Assembly: GCA_016210125.1 (NCBI GenBank)
Contig: JACQUS010000155.1
Location: 1-9,169, forward strand
Source: Chloroflexota bacterium
Lineage (GTDB): Bacteria; Chloroflexota; UBA6077; FW602-bin22; JACQUS01
Reading direction: 5' to 3'
DNA length: 9,169 nucleotides
Shown here one piece after another: positions 5,789 to 9,169 of this stretch; within the stretch, counting starts at the first letter, position 1; each line of letters starts with the position of its first letter. The position numbers and the translations under genes were made by a program. The notes beneath the pieces were generated by a model, which saw only the letters and a list, made by a program, of their open reading frames with translations, searched no databases and was not told the DNA's origin.

Positions 5789-6991
5789 CTACGCCAGCAC
5801 GAGCGGTATGCGCATCTCGGCCGGGGTCAGCCCAGAATGGTGCGAGGCGATGGACAGGAAGCGCGCCGTACCCCAGGTCGGTGCATACTCGATCACCTCG
5901 GCTCCGCTGGCGATGACGATGAGATCGCCGAGACGCCGTCTCGTCTGCGTTGAGATCGGCCCCGGGCCGAACAGGTGATGCTCCTCGGCCTCGTCGACGG
6001 AGATGACCAAGAAGCGGTCGCCGTAGCGCTCCTTGAAGCTGCGGCGCATGCGCTCGCGAGCGCCGTCACGCACGTGGAGGTACATCACGCGAGCATCGCC
6101 CGAAGGTGGGAACCGGAGCACATCGAACAGGTCCGCGGTCGGCCGCATCAGGTGTCGCTGCGCGACCGGCGTGTCCAGCAGGCCGTGGTCGGCGGTGAGC
6201 ACGATCCGCGCGCGACCGTGGAGCCCCTCGGCCAGCCGCTCCAATTCGCGCTCCAGCTCCAGGAGCGCCGCCTGCACCCCAGGCCCCTTGACACCGAAGC
6301 GATGGGCCTCTAGATCCACGCGGGGCGTATACAGATAGGTGTAGGAAGGTGCCTCGGCCGCGCGCACCCGCGCGGCGATGATGTCCGTCGCCTCCGCCAG
6401 CGTGCCGTAGCCACGCCGCGCCTTGCGGCCACAGAAGTAGGCCGAGGACAAGCTGTCGGCTATCGGCGCCGGAAGGACCGCCAGCGTGTCGCGCCGCGCA
6501 CTGCACATCAGCGACGGAAGGAGAAACGCCTGCTCGACGGTGATCCCCAGCGTCGTCAGCGACTGCCCGCCGACGCGCGTCGTGAACGGGAGGAGTGCCC
6601 CGGCGTTGCGGATCTCCGGAAGGTGCGTCCACTGGCCCGTCACGCCGTGCCTGTTCGGCCACGCGCCGGTGGCCAGCGTCGTGAGGGCGACGGCGGTGCT
6701 GGACGGAAAGACCGTGCGCAGCTCTGCGACGAGATGTCTCGGCAGAAACGCGCTGCTCGGTAGCGTCTCGACGAGGTTCATCCCCAGCCCGTCCGCGAGG
6801 AGGCAGACCAGGTGATCGCACGGGCCGATGAGCTCCGCTAGTCTGGCGGCACCGTCCGTGAGCTCGACGTGCTGTGCGCCGGCCAGCCAGGCGAGAGCGC
6901 GCGCCAGATCCACGAGGTTGGGCACAGCGCACGACGGGCGCAGCAGGTCGCCGGCCTCGAACCTCGCGACAAGCTGCTCGATATCGCTCAT
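5789..6991 (-). CDS. Type I phosphodiesterase/nucleotide pyrophosphatase family protein (alkaline phosphatase superfamily)
   Basis: A 400-residue hydrolase resembling the NPP/PglZ-like branch of the alkaline phosphatase superfamily, which cleaves phosphodiester or pyrophosphate bonds with two zinc ions. The expected metal and catalytic residues are in order: D67 in LLADGLG; the nucleophile region FPSST (95-99, S98 or T99); D226 and H230 in RVDLEAHRFG; D268-H269 in LTADHGL; and H384-H385 in SHHSGLTP near the C-terminus, followed by the typical IPLVL ending. There is no signal peptide or membrane helix, so the protein is probably cytoplasmic, unlike many secreted relatives. Natural substrate unknown. 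The ATG at 6991 begins MSDIEQ; the bases before it offer only a weak ribosome binding site. The gene is divergent from the ACT-GlnE gene across about 205 bp and lies upstream of, but apparently separate from, the kinase operon. Confidence 0.88.
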   Translation of the reverse strand: MSDIEQLVARFEAGDLLRPSCAVPNLVDLARALAWLAGAQHVELTDGAARLAELIGPCDHLVCLLADGLGMNLVETLPSSAFLPRHLVAELRTVFPSSTAVALTTLATGAWPNRHGVTGQWTHLPEIRNAGALLPFTTRVGGQSLTTLGITVEQAFLLPSLMCSARRDTLAVLPAPIADSLSSAYFCGRKARRGYGTLAEATDIIAARVRAAEAPSYTYLYTPRVDLEAHRFGVKGPGVQAALLELERELERLAEGLHGRARIVLTADHGLLDTPVAQRHLMRPTADLFDVLRFPPSGDARVMYLHVRDGARERMRRSFKERYGDRFLVISVDEAEEHHLFGPGPISTQTRRRLGDLIVIASGAEVIEYAPTWGTARFLSIASHHSGLTPAEMRIPLVLA

Positions 6992-7057
6992 CCGCGTTCA
7001 GTCATCCGCGCGCCATCACCCAGCGCCGGCACGGTGCATGTGCTCGGCCGGCGTCGA

Positions 7058-7124
7058 GGTATCTGAGGCATCTATCGTGGTATCTTTCGGTATGTTACCG
7101 CGAACCGGCATCTCACGGGCATCT
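7058..7124 (+). repeat. Six near-copies of heptamer GG(T/C)AT(C/G)T
   Basis: Copies begin at 7058 (GGTATCT), 7067 (GGCATCT), 7079 (GGTATCT), 7089 (GGTATGT), 7107 (GGCATCT) and 7118 (GGCATCT), all in the same orientation. Start-to-start spacings are 9, 12, 10, 18 and 11 bp, most close to one helical turn, so the copies would lie on roughly one face of the DNA. The cluster ends about 70 bp before the start of the ACT-GlnE gene. This resembles a multi-site binding platform for a regulator; the protein is unknown. Confidence 0.6.
7088..7100. promoter_or_regulatory. 13-bp dyad CGGTA-TGT-TACCG
   Basis: Perfect five-base arms, CGGTA (7088-7092) and TACCG (7096-7100), flank a three-base centre. TTC and GAA extend the symmetry outward with one extra base on the right. 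The left arm is shared with the fourth heptamer. Candidate operator for a dimeric regulator. Confidence 0.4.
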
Positions 7125-7184
7125 TAAGGAGCGCACCACTCTGGCAGGCGATCCATGGCCTGTAATGCGCCTGCTCTAGGGCGC

Positions 7185-7190
7185 GGAGGG
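7185..7190 (+). promoter_or_regulatory. Shine-Dalgarno selecting the GTG start at 7197
   Basis: GGAGGG stands 6 nt before the GTG at 7197. An in-frame stop (TAA, 7125-7127) limits the choice to ATG 7155, GTG 7197 or ATG 7215; neither ATG has a comparable site at the right distance. Confidence 0.65.
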
Positions 7191-7196
7191 CTGCCT

Positions 7197-9169
7197 GTGT
7201 CCTCGCTCGACCCGATGACCGCCGACGCAGTCGCAGCTCAGTTGGGCGAGCTCTACGCTCGGTTTGAGGCTGCGGAGCGAGGGCTTCACGTCGAGCTGCT
7301 CCAAGCCGTCAGTCGCCCGGAGGACGTCGCACTCCACGCCGCGCCGCACGACGACCGCCGCTGGACGGTGACGGTCTGCACGTCCGACTGTGTCGGTGCC
7401 CTGTCGGTGATCGCCGGGCTGTTCACCGCATACCGCTTCGATATCCTCAGCGCCGATATCTTCACCGTGCACGTCGCGACGCCGCGCCCGCAGGGGGCAG
7501 GATCGCCGAGACCGCGGTGGCCTCAGCCGCCGCGCAGCCGCTCGACGGCGCCGCCGGCTCCGTCCCGGAAGATTCTCGACATCTTCGACGTTTGGGCTCT
7601 CGCGGAGGCCACGCTGGAGACCTGGCAGCTCTTCCGCGACGACCTCGCTGCCCTCGTGGCGCTGCTCGTGGCCGGCCGACGCGAGGAGGCACAGGACCGC
7701 GTCATCGAGCGCGTCAGCGCGGTCTTTCCGGACGTAGACAGCACGCACGGCAAGCTGCTGCCCATGTCCATCGAGGTGGCGAACGACCCGTCGTCGCCGT
7801 ACTCCCAGCTCGCGGTCTGCTCGGTGGACACGCCGGGCTTCCTCTTCGCGTTTACCAACGCCCTTGCCGGCCTCACCGTCAACGTCGAGCGCGCGGCCAT
7901 CCGCACGGTGAACGGGCAGGCGTGCGACACCTTCTGGGTGACCGACGTCGCCGGCGGTAGGATCACCAGCCAGGAGCGCATCCACGAGCTCCAGGTGGCG
8001 ACAGCCCTCGTCAAGCAGTTCACGCACCTGCTCCCGCGCTCCGCCGATCCGGGCCAGGCGCTGCGGCAGTTCAACGGGCTGATCTACCAGATGCTGTCGC
8101 GCCCGCAATGGACCGAGGAGCTGCACAACCTTGAGTCGACGGCCGTTCTGGAGACGCTCGCCGATCTCATGGGCGTGAGCCGCTTCCTGTGGGAGGACTT
8201 CCTACGCCTGCAGCACGAGAACCTCTTTCCCGTGCTCCTGGATGCCCCCGCGCTCAAGGCGCGGCGGTCGAAGGAGCACCTGCGCGACGACTTCACGCGG
8301 CGCCTCGCAACCAAAGGCACGCACGACGAGCGGGTCGACGAGCTCAACCGTTTCAAGGACCGCGAGATGTTTCGCATCGATCTCCGCCACATTACCGGGC
8401 GCGTCGACTTCGGCGGCTTCTCCAGGGAGCTGTCTACGCTGGGCGAGGTCGTCATCGCCGCGGCCGCTGAGCTGGCGCACCAGCGGCTGCGTCCGACGCA
8501 CGGGGTGCCGACTGTCGCCGCGGGTCGAGCCTGTCCGTGGAGCATCTGCGCCCTGGGAAAGTTCGGCGGCTCTGAGCTGGGTGTGGGCTCAGACCTGGAG
8601 CTGCTGTTCGTCTACGCGGACGAGGGCACCACCGACGGCCCCACGCCTATTCTGAGCTCGCAGTACTTTGGCCACTTCGTCCAGGCCTTCCGAAGCGTGA
8701 TCAGAGCGCGGCAGGAGGGCATCTTCGAGATCGATCTGCGCTTGCGGCCGTACGGCCGCGCCGGCCCTCTCGCCTCCACCGTCGACGGCTTCGCCCAGTA
8801 CTATTCGGAGCGGGGCGCCGCGGAGCAATTCGAGCGCATGGCGCTGGTCAAGCTCCGCCCAGTCGCCGGGGATGACGCGCTCGGCACGCAGATCGTCCGG
8901 GCGCGCGACGCCTTCGTGTACGCGGCTCGCCCGCTCGACCTCGAGAACCTCCGGCACCTGCGCCAGCGCCAGGCGTCGGAGCTGGTGCCGGCCGGGCGCG
9001 TGAGCGCGAAGTACAGCCATGGCGGCCTGGTGGACGTCGAGTACTTCGTCCAGGCGCGGCAGATCGCCGCCGGCCACGCCGATGCCAGGGTGCGCGTGAC
9101 CAACACGCTGGACGCGATCGGGCGGCTGGCCGGCGGCCGGCATATCACCGACGCGCTGGCGGCCAGCCT
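7197..9169 (+). CDS. ACT-ACT-GlnE-like protein: glutamine synthetase adenylyltransferase family with N-terminal ACT domains (3' end outside window)
   Basis: GlnE enzymes attach AMP to, or remove it from, glutamine synthetase to set nitrogen assimilation. The frame is open from GTG 7197 to the window edge (657 codons seen). A first ACT-like domain spans about residues 55-95 (WTVTVCTSD then GALSVIAGLF). A Pro/Arg-rich linker and helical stretch follow. A second ACT-like domain at about 202-255 has the typical SVDTPGFLFAFTNALAG. A helical region (about 280-440) leads to the nucleotidyltransferase core: GKFGGSELGVGSDLELLF, K455, with metal ligands D466 and E468. After this comes the GlnE/GlnD-type segment IDLRLRPYGRAGPL and the GGLVDVEYFVQ motif near the end of the visible part. 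GlnE usually has DxD; here the second acid is Glu, which the wider superfamily allows. E. coli GlnE (about 946 residues, two nucleotidyltransferase halves) has no ACT domains; GlnD has ACT domains but at its C-terminus. Whether a second catalytic half follows cannot be seen. ACT domains bind amino acids, so direct amino-acid sensing, perhaps glutamine, is an inference. Confidence 0.85.
   Translation, partial: MSSLDPMTADAVAAQLGELYARFEAAERGLHVELLQAVSRPEDVALHAAPHDDRRWTVTVCTSDCVGALSVIAGLFTAYRFDILSADIFTVHVATPRPQGAGSPRPRWPQPPRSRSTAPPAPSRKILDIFDVWALAEATLETWQLFRDDLAALVALLVAGRREEAQDRVIERVSAVFPDVDSTHGKLLPMSIEVANDPSSPYSQLAVCSVDTPGFLFAFTNALAGLTVNVERAAIRTVNGQACDTFWVTDVAGGRITSQERIHELQVATALVKQFTHLLPRSADPGQALRQFNGLIYQMLSRPQWTEELHNLESTAVLETLADLMGVSRFLWEDFLRLQHENLFPVLLDAPALKARRSKEHLRDDFTRRLATKGTHDERVDELNRFKDREMFRIDLRHITGRVDFGGFSRELSTLGEVVIAAAAELAHQRLRPTHGVPTVAAGRACPWSICALGKFGGSELGVGSDLELLFVYADEGTTDGPTPILSSQYFGHFVQAFRSVIRARQEGIFEIDLRLRPYGRAGPLASTVDGFAQYYSERGAAEQFERMALVKLRPVAGDDALGTQIVRARDAFVYAARPLDLENLRHLRQRQASELVPAGRVSAKYSHGGLVDVEYFVQARQIAAGHADARVRVTNTLDAIGRLAGGRHITDALAAS

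Larger units (their letters stand above)
6992..7196. promoter_or_regulatory. Divergent control region with a GGYATST heptamer array
   Basis: About 205 bp between two divergent genes, with no coding potential. It contains the heptamer array (7058-7124), a dyad (7088-7100) and the ribosome binding site of the plus-strand gene. No confident -35/-10 pair was found in either direction; TATGTT at 7091-7096 is the best plus-strand -10-like hexamer and it falls inside the dyad. Confidence 0.5.

Noticed and set aside
7126..7157. AAGGAG at 7126-7131 as ribosome binding site for the ATG at 7155
   Set aside because: The distance of more than 20 bases is too long; GGAGGG before GTG 7197 is properly spaced.
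7176..8126. A 316-codon minus-strand open frame
   Set aside because: Antisense to the ACT-GlnE gene, with no sensible domain; the plus-strand frame has family motifs and a good start site.

Overview
This 9.2 kb window comes from a high-GC bacterial chromosome. Gene content (a DinG helicase carrying an N-terminal exonuclease domain, a GlnE-type nucleotidyltransferase preceded by ACT domains) and base composition would fit Chloroflexota (Thermomicrobia or Sphaerobacter-like), but this placement is a low-confidence inference. The two largest real reading frames run off the window edges: dinG at the left and a GlnE-like gene at the right.

Layout, left to right. (1) 1-1691, minus strand: N-terminal 563 codons of a DinG-family helicase with a DEDDh exonuclease domain and an Fe-S cysteine set. 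(2) 1837-1910, plus strand: tRNA-Val(CAC) with its own sigma70-like promoter. (3) 1984-5121, minus strand: a tight three-gene operon read from right to left, containing a membrane GAF histidine kinase, a 74-residue protein of unknown function and an MFS transporter. The genes are one base apart or overlap by four. No response regulator is visible. (4) About 5152-5788: a roughly 640 bp gap with no convincing gene. At its far end lies a strong minus-strand promoter with a tandem ATATCCG repeat just downstream. The promoter faces the kinase operon, so the gap would be a leader of almost 600 nt. It contains three consecutive perfect hairpins. (5) 5789-6991, minus strand: a type I phosphodiesterase/nucleotide pyrophosphatase of the alkaline phosphatase superfamily. 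(6) 6992-7196: a divergent intergenic region with six near-copies of the heptamer GGYATST and a 13 bp dyad. (7) 7197-9169, plus strand: the 5' part of a protein with two ACT domains followed by a GlnE-type adenylyltransferase module.

Functionally the window is mostly housekeeping: DNA repair, a tRNA, and glutamine synthetase control. Its interest lies in the regulatory DNA and architecture: the ACT-GlnE fusion with a repeat array in front of it, and the sensor kinase-small protein-transporter operon behind a long structured leader. No mobile element, CRISPR array or phage gene was seen.
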